From assembly GCA_947044405.1 (NCBI GenBank), contig CAMRHE010001098.1, positions 124,001-188,000 on the forward strand: a stretch of 64,000 nt of DNA, in the 5' to 3' direction. The notes beneath the pieces are model-generated. The model saw only the letters and a program-made list of their open reading frames with translations. It was not told the DNA's origin and searched no databases. Below, in pieces: positions 10,300-21,599 of the stretch (its first letter is position 1; every line of letters begins with the position of its first letter). The translations under genes and the position numbers were made by a program. The DNA comes from Leptodactylus fallax (Eukaryota; Chordata; Amphibia; Anura; Leptodactylidae).

Positions 10300-10475
10300 T
10301 GTAGGCCTGAAACTCCTGGGCCCCAAAAATTTGTAATGGAGCCTCCACTTACAATGTGCTATCTATAATACTGACATCTTCTTACATTGTAAAAAGGCCA
10401 ATGGGCCCCCTCAGGCTCCAGGGCCTGGTATCGTTTGCTACTTCTGCACCCCATGTAAATACACCTCTGCTGCGC
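10300..10475. mobile_element. Degenerate GGGCCCC-containing repeat (hAT-like end)
   Basis: A short insert begins near GGCCTGAAACTCCTGGGCCC and ends CACCCCATGTAAATACACC TCTGCTG. It interrupts two similar flanks that both read CAAATGA(G/A)(T)CAA...TGTACTGTGT-like sequence. A CAG-type end in reverse complement suggests a hAT relic. Similar text occurs near 45114-45235. Confidence 0.35.
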
Positions 10476-10539
10476 ATCTGATGAATGAATCAAATGAACT
10501 CAATTTGTGCTGTGTGTCTGAGAATTTAGTCATGCTAAA

Positions 10540-10985
10540 GGCATTATTTTTGTACATTTCTGGTATAATTTGGCTATTGTTTTTACCTTGCCAAAAAAAC
10601 CTAGTGAGGTAACAACATTATTTCTTTTTTTCTCTCCATAATCGTTCTTGTTTATTAAAAATTGGCGTTTTTTGAAATTGATAAATGTTAATAGCTTAAT
10701 ATCCCCGTAGGGATAAGGATAATATTAGCTACACTAATATTAGTACGATTAGTGTTCCTCTGTCTTTTGAGTTTTTGCTGCCTAAGTTTCGGTCATTCAT
10801 TAAAAATTGGCCTGTTTTTTTCATTGGTAAACGTTAGTTACATACATGTTACAAGAGCCCTCAGGGATAGTGAATTTACACACTAGTTACACTAACACTA
10901 GTGAGGTTGGTATGCCTATGTGTTATAATTGAGACTTTGCGGCAAAAGACTTGAAAATTTTAGTCATCTCTAGTTTTATCAAAAT
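10540..10985. repeat. Diverged direct repeats of about 145 bp
   Basis: ATTAAAAATTGGC occurs at 10655 and again at 10799. Each is followed by a T-run, a GTTA-rich segment, a CCTCAGGGATA/CCCGTAGGGATA segment and a TAGTTACACTAACACTAGT-like segment in the same order. A weaker third unit may precede them. The unit is unidentified. Confidence 0.55.
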
Positions 10986-11562
10986 ATTTTAAAAATTGTG
11001 AGCTCTAAAACTAAATGCATTACTGTACATACTTCCATGAATGCAATGCATCATAGTGGGCTGCCAACAAAGAAAAGATAATCTTTTTTAACTTCCACTA
11101 CAATACTAGCTAGCATATGAGTACCCATTTTTCTACTAGACTCATACAAAATATCATAAATGATAATAATAGTACTATATTAGCACCAGCCTCGTAAGTT
11201 TTCATATTATAGCAGCAGTCATATCAACACCCAAACAATAGTATCAGTACTACCAGTCACAGGATGTATGTATGTTTCTGAGATGACTCACATAAGTACA
11301 TTTTAATATGAAGCCAGCTGATCTCCATAGATCCGGCTTCTCTCACCCCAAGCGATCAATTATCAACAGGGTAAGCTACGGTCAGCCACATATTTCCCCT
11401 GCAGTGACATATGACTATAAATGCTCATGTGTTATTCATTTGTAAATATCCATGTGTTACATGCCCTTTCCCCAGGGCATTGACCAACTCTGCCTATAGG
11501 TAAATTTTGCCCAGCTATTGATAACAATCATAGCCAGACATTACATTCTTCTATGTCATTAA

Positions 11563-11830
11563 AGGGGTTGTCTACTTTCAAACCAATATTGTGAGTCAAA
11601 TGCTATTGTTTGCATAATGAAAAGTTATACCGTTTTCTAGTATACTTTCTGTATCAATTCCTCACAGTTTTCTAGATTTCTGCTTGCTGTCAATTATCAT
11701 TTTTGCAAAAACCGTAAGCTTTTTTTTTAAAGTGAAGTTTCCAGATCCATACAGTGTACTGAAGCAAAACGTGTCTAAAGCCCTATGTATCACCGAAAAA
11801 AAAAAATATATAAATAAATTATCTGGATAA
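11563..11830. mobile_element. TTAA-associated repeat, left end
   Basis: Begins AGGGGTTGTCTACTTTCAAA directly after TTAA (11559-11562). The same sequence in reverse complement closes the insert at about 36592-36882. The right end was not located. Confidence 0.5.
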
Positions 11831-12011
11831 CTCAATTGAAAAGAAAAAGAAAGTAAAGTAAATATGCATTGATACTGGGGTTAAGCATTCAAGATGCTGG
11901 CCAGGCCCAGGGGTTCAGGATACTGGACAGAGGGTAAACAGCACAGTTGAGGCTGTAGCAAGCAGCAGGATCCCAGCAGGCTCTGACTTGGTACTCTTTG
12001 TAAAGTTACAA

Positions 12012-12245
12012 GTTAAAGTGTACCTTTCACCACCCGCCAATTCAAGTTCTTATCATCTATTAATAGGTGCTGATCCACTGATTCCAGCACAGTTAGAATT
12101 TTCTCTCTAGCCTCCACCATTTCCTAGCAACAAGCGCACTTAATTTTGGTGCCTGATGTGCTACTTAATTGGGCTGTCCAGCCTAAAATTTTATCTTTTA
12201 ATTAGGCTGGGGGAGGTGAAAAAAATAAAAGAAAAGCATACCTCA
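12012..12245. repeat. Dispersed repeat fragment beginning TTAAAGTGTACC
   Basis: Opens TTAAAGTGTACCTTTCACC and contains GGCTGTCCAGCCTAAAAT and TTAATTAGGCTGGGGG. The TTAA start and AT-rich body are like the other TTAA families here, but no right terminus was recognised. Confidence 0.35.
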
Positions 12246-13670
12246 CTTCAGTAAGGGGGTGGCATAGAAAGTGAAGTACTATAACATCTCAGGACAAAAG
12301 TGTTAGATTTACAGATGCATCAAGTTTATCAAGCATAATGATAAGCCAACCATCTAATATGTATTGGGGTGGTCTGAATCTCCCCAGAACATGTACTTGT
12401 CAAAGTTCCTGCCAGCATACAGTGAGGCAGAAATAGGCATACTCTGGTTTAGGATGTATTCACATCACATTTGCAGTGTTGTCATGTATGATCCCAGTGT
12501 ATATTGTATGTCAAACACATCTATAGGGTCCTGCTCACCCAACAGAGGCTAAAAGAGTGTTTCATTGGCCTCTGTTGGGCCAGTATACATTGTTTGCTGT
12601 ATAGAATAGGGTAGTCAGCTATGCTATACTATACAGAGTCATCCATTTAAAAACATTCCAAGTAGTGTGCAGCATTATAAGATAGGAATACTACATCATA
12701 TGTATCCTATGTGTTGTCATAGAAAATTCCTCCTATGTATACCAAAGATGTACACTTCAAGCATTGTGTCAGTACTCATTTACTCTCTTCTAGAAAGTAT
12801 GATAGGAGTGGCATGATGTAAAATCAATGAATACTGTAATACTGTGACCTAGGTTAGGGCAAGGCAGAAAATATTTTCTTGTGTCTACTGGAGTTTCTCT
12901 AATATTATTTCAATTATATTGAGTAAGTCAAAAGTAAAAATCTCCCCCCTTTTTAATTTGAAATGTTTAAGATATGTTCATGATGTCTACTTAAGTTATT
13001 ATTATAGCCTTTCCTATTGAAAATTTTTGTTTTAAATGTAGAATACATTTTACGCTTACCATAGAGATCGCTCCAATAAGCATGTGAGTATGAAAGATCA
13101 TTGGGGATCATAAACTAACAAAAAATATCCATTAAGACAGTGGTACAGGACTGTAATATACATTCGGTTTCCAGCATATGTTTATTGTCTGTCTTCCCAG
13201 CTCACAATAGTGAAGACCCTCTCTATCCATTTACCCTACAGCATAGCTTCCCTCCTGCCACTTTGCTTCATAGCTTCATTGACACCCCTGGGTTTTTTAA
13301 ATGTTTTCTTCAGGCCCTGCTGGGAGAAGATGTCATCTTGTGAAGGAATGCAGTTGTCATTCGTTTTTTGTATCACTGTCGTAGAAGTATAAAGCCATAA
13401 GTCCAATGAACTGGTTGAAAAAGGTCTAGATATCTTGCTATTCAGCATTTAGAACTCCTTGTAAGAAGGGCCTTTGCATTATATTTATAATATTTCCCAA
13501 CCAATCATGATTTTGAGCAATAATTTGTGCTAAGACTTTACCTGTATCCAACATGCTGCACTTTTTTCCATCACAATACTAGAAAGCCAGTGAAAGGAAA
13601 CTTCCATTTTTATATTAGCATTGCTGTCAATGAGGACTCATACAAATGAAAAGTCTTCACACCATGGTCA
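12246..13670. other. Unassigned AT-rich sequence
   Basis: No recognisable coding sequence, RNA gene or bounded repeat. ORFs up to 70 codons look random. Confidence 0.5.
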
Positions 13671-13671
13671 T

Positions 13672-13893
13672 AGGCTGAGGCCCCACATTGCGGAAACGCA
13701 GCGTTTTTTTGTTGCAGATTTTGCTGTGGTTTCTTGAGCTAAAGCCAAAGCTAAAGCTACAAAAGAAATGGGAAATATATAGGAAGTACTTGTACTTCTA
13801 CCTTCTGCCCAATTCACTCCTGGCTTTGGTTCACAAAAACGCAGCAAATTCTGTGACAAAAAAAATGCATTTCCGCAACATGGGGTCTCAGGG
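13672..13893. mobile_element. Fold-back MITE, GGCCCCACGTTGCGG family
   Basis: Opens GGCTGAGGCCCCACATTGCG and closes TTTCCGCAACATGGGGTCTC. Inner arms also pair: TTTGTTGCAGATTTTGCTG against CAGCAAATTCTGTGACAAAA, and AGCCAAAGC against GCTTTGG. The family recurs at 37734-37943, 42554-42706, 40640-40983, 56435-56810 and about 62420-62665. It is non-coding throughout. Confidence 0.8.
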
Positions 13894-13983
13894 TTTTCCC
13901 ATGAACATAACAATATTTAAATTTGTATACAATTAAAAGTGAATCATTTTTGAAAATATAAATAATTCAAAATTTTGCAGAGT

Positions 13984-14302
13984 TTTAAAGATTTTCTCTA
14001 GCCATCTTATTGGTGCCAGTCTGCTGTCTTGATCGGTTGCCAATGGATACGACCATATGTGTAGGAACTTTCTATGGTCTGGTACTTGTCATAAACCCAG
14101 CCATGGTTTCCTTATTGTGGACAGGTTATCAGGCAGGAACACTACATGTATGAGAAGATAACCCAGTTACAATAAGGAAATCATGGCTGGGTTTCTGACA
14201 GTTGCCAGACCATAGAAATTTCCTTCATTTATGGCCATATCCATTGCAAGTGATCAAGAAAAAAGTTTGTGACCACATGGTTATGATCATCAGAAAATCA
14301 CT
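13984..14302. mobile_element. Long-arm inverted-repeat MITE with TTAA-like ends
   Basis: Two arms of roughly 100 bases face each other. The left reads CTTTCTATGGTCTGGTACTTG and AACCCAGCCATGGTTTCC. The right reads GGAAATCATGGCTGGGTTTC and GCCAGACCATAGAAATTTCC. Outer ends are TTAAAGATTTTCT and AGAAAATCACTTTAA. The TTAA at 14303-14306 is shared with the next MITE. Confidence 0.75.
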
Positions 14303-14306
14303 TTAA

Positions 14307-14605
14307 GGCCGGGTCCCCACGTAGCAAAAACACCGCGATTTGGCCGCGACGAAACACTGTGGCAAAAATTGTGGCATTATACAGTACCCATCCACAGTAA
14401 TCCCATCCACACATTACAGAAAAAAATCTGCAGCAGAAATACTGTGATTTCAAAACCTGTCATGTTTTTGTAAATCAAAAACTTCTCCTCTGAGGACTTT
14501 CTGTGAAAAGTGCTGCTGAAAAAAAAACGCAATGCGTTTCCACCGTGTTTTTTCTACGCAGCGCTTTTTGGCTGCAGCTCTCTACATGGGGCCTTATCCT
14601 AAAGG
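14307..14605. mobile_element. Fold-back MITE related to the GGCCCCACGT family
   Basis: Opens GGCCGGGTCCCCACGTAGCA and closes CTCTACATGGGGCCTTATCC. The interior has CAAAAACATGACAGG-type and GCAGCGCTTTTTGGCTGCAG segments as in the copies at 40640 and 56435, which form a second subfamily of the same group. Confidence 0.7.
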
Positions 14606-14999
14606 TTTGACATGATTTTCCATTGTTTTCTGGCCTTTATTATTATATCCCCCTCAAAAATGAGGATACCTCATCATAATATTGAAGTTCTACAGTGAGT
14701 TTGCAAAATTTAATTCAATTTTCAAACAACCCAATTCATACTATTGATTGTTGATGGTTTCTGTGGACACGGGGTCTTTAGTTTATTTACAAGCAACGTG
14801 GGCACCGTATAGACTGCATGAAATGATCCAAAGAAATCCCTCTACAACCAGTCGGACTCTATGATTAGATCCTGAACACCAAAGTGTAAAATATGCTATA
14901 TTCATCTTGTGCTGAGTTAAGTGAGTCTTCTGGAGGAACAACTTTTCCTTACTGCAACCCCCCACCCTGAAAGTCTATCATAGTCTGAACTTATTTTCT

Positions 15000-15185
15000 G
15001 CATATACACCTCTCTTCCTTGCAGTTCAGCATCCGGTATTTTTCTGATCAGATTTCATCTTGAAGTTTAGATTTCACTATGCTTTTCTCTCCAAATGTGC
15101 TTTTCTATCAATCCTATGATGCATTACACGAGCAGATGGAGCAGTACCATTGGTTGCTGTAAAAACAGCAGCAAGAAAAATAACA
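15000..15185. repeat. Dispersed repeat, copy related to 48685-48880
   Basis: GCTTTTCTATCAATCCTATG and ATGCATTACACGAGCAG match the segment GCTCTGCTATCAATCCCATA and ATGCATTAGCACAGTAC at 48818-48850. Class unknown. Confidence 0.4.
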
Positions 15186-15384
15186 AGTGAGACACTGACA
15201 CATGGGTATTATGGTTTTATGGTTCAGAATGTGTGTTATCCTTCTTACCGACATCATACTTTTCATTGCAGCACTGTTCATAGCTGTTGCTTTGATGTCT
15301 AGAAGTGAAGCTTTGGTTGGGTCTGCAATCAGTGAGAGTTCTGAGACACTGGGTCAACCAGAGTGTTGCCTCAGTGGAGGTGGG

Positions 15385-15840
15385 TATTGAAACTTTGCTT
15401 GAGGCTGCTCAGGTGTCTGCAATTGATTAGTAAGTTTTGTGAATTCTGAAGTTACCTGTTAATATATTGAATTCCAGGTTACTGTTTTTTGGCTTTCCTG
15501 GTTATTCATTTTCTTATTGAATTGGCTTTGTATGTGCATTCCTGGATTTGGCCCTTGCTAGGGCATGTTTATTCTTCTGGTTTTGACCCTGCTAGTTTGT
15601 TTACTCTCTGCTGTAGCATTGCTGGTCTTTGTCTGCAAGTGCCTTTTTAACACTAGCTCCCATGTGGTAACCTGGGTCCTGATTCTGTTAAAGTCCAACT
15701 GGCATTGCTGTGGGCTTTGGTCAAAACATCATAGGTGCCTTTGACTCAGCAGAGCAGTATATGATTTCAGGTAGCTAGTTTTGCTTGCTATCTGATCTGC
15801 CAGATCCTGTAGTGTATTTGGAAACCTCTTAAACAACAAT
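15385..15840 (+). mobile_element. Diverged LTR-like copy related to the solo LTR at 23102
   Basis: The segment GGTAACCTGGGTCCTGATTC then AAGTCCAACTGGCATTGCTG parallels, in opposite orientation, GATAACCTGGGTCTAAATCC and AAGTCCAACCAGCTTTGC of the 23102-23697 LTR. Boundaries are lost. Confidence 0.45.
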
Positions 15841-17930
15841 TCTATTACTGGGAATTGGCTAAGAGACATTGTTTAATGGAGCACATGGAATAATTTAGTT
15901 TTAGGTTAAGTTTTGCTTAAACTTGAAGACTTAAGTTCATGGATACATTTTGCTAGCAATGTGGTGTTATTCTACAGCACATTTAGGGAAAATTAATTAG
16001 TTAGTAATTAAATGTATAAAATTTTCAAGCAAAAACCAATACATTACAGCAACATATATAAGACCACCTGTTGTCTGAGGAATTGCACAATTTACATATA
16101 TCTCTGACAGTAACTATTATTACTATTATACTCAGCTTGGAGAGTGTATTTGTGTATCCATTTTTCATATTGGCTTCTGAAGCTTATCTATTTTTCCCAT
16201 TGGCTTCTGAAGTCTTTGCAGCTATTTTTTTTTTTGTAAACAATGCCACCTTCTAGGTAACCTTGCTTGACACACAGGTCAATGGATATAATAACAAACA
16301 GCTTGGGATACCCTCATATCTAGAAAATAACAAGTAAAACATAACCAAACATGTCTCTCCATCTATGCTATTTGTACATGGCATAACCTTCATTATAATG
16401 CCTCCATTAAGTACCACTCAGTAGCTGTAAAGGGGATCCTAATTTCTGTTTCTGTTAGATAGTGAAGAATAAAGACTCTCCATTTGGTCTCCAGTATTAT
16501 TGCACCCAGACTCAATATACTCCAAATGCAAGTATTGTTTCATCTACTCAATCACTAACAAGAGTGTAGGGACCGATAGCTGGAACCACTGCTGAAGAAG
16601 AGAACATTTGACTATGAGTCAAAGGGGTGAAAGAGCTGAGGCAGATACTTTTTCTGTTTGTCAATGTCAAGTCCCTCCTCCTCCCAGAAATGAAAGACAA
16701 AGAAGGAGAGGACTGTGTTGCAACGTCATAAGCCATGGTATGGATCATTTTTAACACTTAGGGCAAAAGATCAATCTGTCTAGCTTAGCAAGTAGACCAC
16801 TACTTTCAATGGCTAACACGGTACAACATTAGCTTACCAAGGTCAGGGGCAATTTTGCCACCAAGCAACCCAAGCAATTACATGGGACCTCCTGCTTATC
16901 ATGTATTGGAAAGTTTGAAAAAAAAAAAAAATTGGCTATTACCTATAGGATTATTTCAATAAGTAATGGCAGATAATATTTCAGACTCACCTCTCTTCAC
17001 TCCTGGCTACTTTCCTCAGTCCTATGTTCTCCCGTAAATGATGTCCTAATTCTGTTAATGTCTAGATGAAATGTACAGCAGCTCTTAAAGCCACTCCATG
17101 ATGGCAGTGCCAGGGCCTTGCAGCTGATGTGTGTGGAAGGCACTAATGTGACCATATTAGAGAGCCCCCCATACATAACTTTGCTTGGGGCCCCTAAATC
17201 CTAAATTACTACATTCAGTAAGATTTGAAAGAAGTAGATGGCCATATGCATGATATGTAGATGCATATCTCTCTACATTTTGTTTATTGCAAGTTTTCTC
17301 ACTGACCCTCCAGCCACATAATAATGTGTCCCCTGCCTCACTGACCTCAAATTATCACTTTCAAACTCCAAAAAACCTGTCAGGAGGAACCTGCACCAGA
17401 TTATCTCCAAGAGTGCTATATATGCTGGAAATAGATATAGCTACTGCCAAGCTTATGAACAATGCCTTACCTAACTTGTTAGTATCTACCTCCTTCTGAA
17501 CATCAATAAGTGCATCCATGAAAAAGACTCTGATTTGGTCATACTGGATGTACTGGAAGGGGCATAGGCAAACTGTGTCATATCCTCCATGTAAAGCCAA
17601 GGAATTTCATTAACATGAAGCCACTGACATTTAGTATCCCCTTATCACGTCATTCACTATAAAGTCTGTTGTCTCTAGCGGGAAATGTATTAACAACTTT
17701 GAGCCCTTTTTCTGGCTTAGAAAAGTCAAACATTTTGCCCACATCATACTTGATAAAATTTTATAAATATTTCTTTGTTGCCACCTTTCAAAAGTTGTGA
17801 GAAAAGTGAACATGGTTAAGTGGGGAGGAGAAGTGTGCGACAAATTTATAAATTCTAAAGACAAAAAATAGCGCATATCAACACTTGCTTATATATGTTA
17901 TACAGCGTATAATATAAACAGGCGCCATAG
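15841..17930. other. Unassigned sequence
   Basis: Mostly unique. A minus-strand frame at 17361-17600 (79 codons) is free of simple repeats but matches no domain I recognise. The block 17090-17220 contains a GGGGCCCC-type word resembling the hAT-like relics. An A-run lies at 16919-16932. Confidence 0.45.
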
Positions 17931-17996
17931 CCCCTATTTATAGCGCCCCATTTACACACACTATAATGTTCCACAGCAGTCCCTGCACACTGTATT

Positions 17997-18240
17997 ATGA
18001 CTCGCAGCTGCCCCTGCGCACGGTATTATGCACGGTATTATGCTCCATATTGGCCCCTGCACACGGTATTATGCTCCATATTGGCCACTGCACACGGTAT
18101 TATGCTTCATAATGGCCCCTGCACTTGTATTATGCTCCATAGTGGCCCCTGCACTTGTATTATGCTTCATAGTGGTCCCTGTACTGGTATTATGCTCCAC
18201 AGTGGTCCCTGCACAGGGTATTATGCCCCATAGTGGCCAA
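17997..18240 (+). repeat. About 30-bp minisatellite
   Basis: Units such as CCCCTGCACACGGTATTATG plus CTCCATATTGG repeat about eight times with drift. The period is close to a multiple of three and keeps frames open (18028-18387 and 17997-18233), which are not genes. Confidence 0.85.
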
Positions 18241-18530
18241 ACCATGAACTATTATTATACTCCAGGGTCTTTTCAGACCCCAGAGTATAATGAACGGAGA
18301 CCCAGGGAAGGTGACAAACATAAAAACCAGTGTTACTTACCTATCCTGGACGCCAGTGCACTCCTTGCAGCTTTTGGCCCTGTTTAATTGCGCACACACG
18401 TCACGTGATCAGGCCGGCGACGCGACCTGATGACGTCACCAGAGGCTTCAAGCCTGCTCGGAGTAACACCGATCGCAGGAGAGGTAAGTAGGATATGTTT
18501 TTATGTTCCCTCACCTCCCCTGGGTCTCCG

Positions 18531-18574
18531 ATTATTATACTCCGGGGTCTGAAAAGACCCCGGAGTATAATAAT
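18531..18574. repeat. Perfect hairpin, 20-bp arms with GAAA loop
   Basis: Left arm ATTATTATACTCCGGGGTCT pairs perfectly with AGACCCCGGAGTATAATAAT across a GAAA loop. Less perfect relatives are at 18255-18290, 29529-29565, 38910-38953, 39799-39842 and 63832-63872. Confidence 0.9.
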
Positions 18575-18720
18575 AGTAGTATTTGCGGCCCGCTGCCTCA
18601 CTTACCGATGCCCGCGGCTGCTCACAGCGGCTTCCACTTCCCTTTCTGCGTCCCATAGCAGAAGGAGAAGCGGGGGCGGCCACGAGCAGACGCAGTGTAG
18701 GTAAATAAATAGGCCGTGAC

Positions 18721-19165
18721 CTGCTGGGGATACTCCAGCAGGTAACGGCCTATTTATATATAAAAAAAAAGTTATACTCACCTGCGATGCCTTGATGCAG
18801 CCGCCGTCGCCTCCTCTTCTTGTCCGCGACGTCTGTGTCTCAGCGTAGGCGGTGCGATGACGTCATTGTATCGCCGCCTGCGCTGAGATGCGACGTCTCT
18901 TAAACCAGCCCAGGACAGGCCCCGCTCAGCTCTGTTTTGTTTTTTTTTTTAAGCGGCCTGTCCTGGGCTGGTTTACATTGAATAGAAAAATGCCGCCCCC
19001 CAGACAGTGCCGCCTGAGGCAATAAAGATGGCGGCTGCCCAGGGGCGCACCGCTAATGAGGCGGCCGCCATCTTTATTGCTCTTGTATTGCATGAGGCCG
19101 GGCCGGATAACAGAAGGCAGCGGGCCGGATTCGGCCCGCGGGCCTTGTGTTTGACACCTGTGCTT
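18721..19165. mobile_element. GC-rich composite ending in a hAT-like terminus
   Basis: A fold-back pair AACCAGCCCAGGACAGGCC (18903-18921) and GGCCTGTCCTGGGCTGGTTT (18955-18974) surrounds a T-run. The tail CGGGCCTTGTGTTTGACACC at about 19139-19158 has the look of the right terminus of hAT elements. The left terminus was not found. Confidence 0.5.
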
Positions 19166-20235
19166 TAGTGTATGAAAATGGCAATCTTAATCAATCTGCT
19201 CCATTATTATAGATGAGCAAATCAGTTTGGAACAAAACAGCTTTGACATAAAATTTCCAAAAGTTTTGATTTCTAAATAAACTGAAATGTTTGTTATTCA
19301 TCTTGGATGAACTTATAAAATGGCCGCTGCCACATGTAACATGAGGCAGAGGAGAAGGATCACATGGTCTAGGCTGGCTTCTGGCATCACCTGAAAGACT
19401 CTGCAAATCATGAGTGGTGGGTAGAGAGATTACCTTGCTGTTGTCATATTAGCATATAGGATATTGCACATTTAGAAGAAGAGCCATTTCTTGAGAGAAC
19501 ATTCTAGGGAGAAGAACTGTGCTGTACTGTAATTTCAACACAGTAATAGTGAAAAAAAACAACATAGCTATAGCACTACTAAATTATAGGAGAGGAGGAC
19601 TTTGTAATATAGTTTAGTTAGATTTAATACATTTTAGACAGGCAAAAAAATCATAGGAGTGCACTGTACTGTTACTACACTGTTCACTGTGTTACACATA
19701 GACTGGTTTCAGTGCCAAATCTCATTTTGTTAAGGTTTTTTTTATATACATACAGTGTCACATCAGCCATCAGTGTTGCACTGCCATCTATTACATTCGT
19801 GGCACCACCAACCACAGGGTTGTTGTACATCCTGAGAATGAAGATGAAATTTATGATTACTGGGCTCACTGATCTGAATCAGTGATGCTGCAAGTGCAAC
19901 CTTCAGTCAGGGTTCTGTGTGTTCCTCTTCTACTGTTGTAACACATTTACTTCATGGCCTTTCTGCGCATCCATATCTTCTCAATCTTCACTGATACTGA
20001 TCCCTATTAATGATATGGCACCTGCTAGGAAAGATATTTCTCCTAGTTCAAGTCTTCCTTTTCTCTTCTTCATGAGTAAGATGAGAACAGTCAGACTTTC
20101 TTGGATGTAGAAGAAGCAGTGGTGGAAGACATTACTGTTGATGGTGGTGGAGGTGGAGGTAGTAGTGGCAGGGGATGGAGTACTGGTGGTCATCAAGCTT
20201 GTAGGAGCACTACGGGTAAATCTCAATTAGTGGAT
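19166..20235. other. Unassigned sequence with a GGTGGTGGAGG tract
   Basis: No gene recognised. A G-rich triplet-like tract at 20140-20190 yields a low-complexity open frame on each strand. Confidence 0.45.
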
Positions 20236-20860
20236 TCCACTGCTTTTGGGCAACTCATGGCATGTGCTTAGCCTTAATAGAGGATACCTAGTCATCATTA
20301 TTTTGCTAAGAAAGCTACCCCTGTTTATATTGCCTTATGTCCAAGAATGTGGGCCTCTCCTTGGACATGTCAGTGTGGGGAAAGGTGCATTCCACCATCA
20401 CATTTACAGCCCATTGGGTCATTGTTTTGAGCAGCATCTTCTCCAGTCCAGAAACCTAACAAGGCCAAGCCACCATGCAGGACCCATCTGCTTCCTCTGG
20501 TTCCTCCTCACTGGACCTCTTCCCACCACCAACTTCAACAGGGCCATTTCTCCCGCTCCTTCATTTTATAGGTGTGAGGGGAAGTGCACATGGAGTAGCA
20601 CATACTAGAGCATCTGTGTGAGCAGAAAAAGGCAGTGAATTATTACTGTTTGCAGCAAATCACAGGGATAATAAATTGTTTTAAAATCCATTATTGGAAG
20701 CTCACGAGGGAAATGTGTTGCTTTATGAAGTCCTTTGATGAGGCACCAAATTTGTCAGCAGGGACAACTGCACCATCAGTGATGTCATCCCTTTATTATA
20801 TATTTTAAAGGAAATAATTACACTCATGTAACTAGGGATGGAAGAAGAAGGACAACTTCC
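20236..20860 (+). pseudogene. Possible hAT transposase relic
   Basis: Around 20690-20810, one frame reads WKLTREMCCFMKSFDEAPNL then SAGTTAPSVMSSLYYIF before a stop. The spacing of Trp, Lys-Ser-Phe-Asp-Glu-Ala and a downstream Ser/Val-rich helix recalls the pattern W-x-L...L-x-P-F-x-E-A-T found before the dimerisation region of hAT/ZBED transposases. The surrounding 20246-20608 frame (120 codons) may belong to it but shows no domain. Low confidence; a chance resemblance is possible. It should be checked by profile search. Confidence 0.25.
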
Positions 20861-21595
20861 ACCTCTTAGCCATCATTACCACCCTGGGGAGAGAAACCGG
20901 AGAAGGAAGAACTGGGTCTGGGTTGTCATGAACCTAAGATCCTAGACTAGGGGTGGAGGAGGAGGAGAACAAAGACTTTCCTATGCATGCAGTGGGGGGC
21001 CCTTGATATTTTACAGCTGGGGAGGAGGCTGACTCTTATTTCTGTGCTTATCGTTTGTCCAACACTATGTTGCTGTGGTAGCTACTCTCATAAAGGGATG
21101 ATATTTTAAAAGAAAATACTTCACTTTCAACTGGCAGGCACACAAAATTCTTGAAATTCTGTAACTGTCATTCCTCCAAAGCTATGTTGCTGTGGCATCT
21201 TCTCCAATAAAGGGATCATTTTTGGTGGCTTTTTTTTAAGCCAATTATTCCCTTTTTCAACTAATAGGTTTATAGTTTAGATTGGATGGACTTGTGCCTT
21301 TTTCCAACTTTAACAACTGTTAACTGGTAGGCACACTGATAGTGTGCCACAATTTTTTCTTAAATTTCTCTAATTGTCACTCCTCCAATGCTGTGTTGCT
21401 GTGGTATCTGCTCCCAAGTATATGTATTTTTTGGATACATTTTTCTTCTAAAAGCCAATTCTTCTCACAAATTTTTCTTCAAATTCTGTAGTTGCCACTT
21501 GCCACCGCCATACTTTTGACATAATTTGCACCACACTACCATATATATTTTTTCAAAATAAAAAAAACAGTTCCACTAACAAGTTGCCAAAATGG
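20861..21595. other. Unassigned sequence with loose internal repeats
   Basis: Phrases such as CACTATGTTGCTGTGGTAGC, AAGCTATGTTGCTGTGGCAT and CTGTGTTGCTGTGGTATC recur at about 21063, 21179 and 21391. This suggests a degraded tandem repeat with long, irregular units. No gene found. Confidence 0.45.
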
Positions 21596-21599
21596 CCTA

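Larger units (their letters stand above)
17931..18720. mobile_element. Hairpin-bearing composite repeat, copy 1
   Basis: Order of parts: minisatellite (17997-18240), hairpin (18255-18290), a CTTACCTATCCTGGACG segment, a GC-rich centre, an inverted AGGAGAGGTAAGTAGG, and a second hairpin (18531-18574). The same order occurs in the tandem copies at 38521-40340. No coding potential; the superfamily is unknown. Confidence 0.6.

Noticed and set aside
10300..10475. 8-bp target duplication for the hAT-like relic
   Set aside because: The flanking 8-mers do not match, so no duplication is claimed.
17361..17600. 79-codon minus-strand frame with balanced composition
   Set aside because: No domain or homologue recognised and no splice context; left as unassigned rather than called a gene.
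17997..18240. Regularly spaced repeats, considered as a CRISPR-like array
   Set aside because: Units are contiguous with no unique spacers and the genome is eukaryotic; it is a minisatellite.
18028..18387. 119-codon open frame
   Set aside because: Product of the 30-bp minisatellite and adjacent hairpin repeat.
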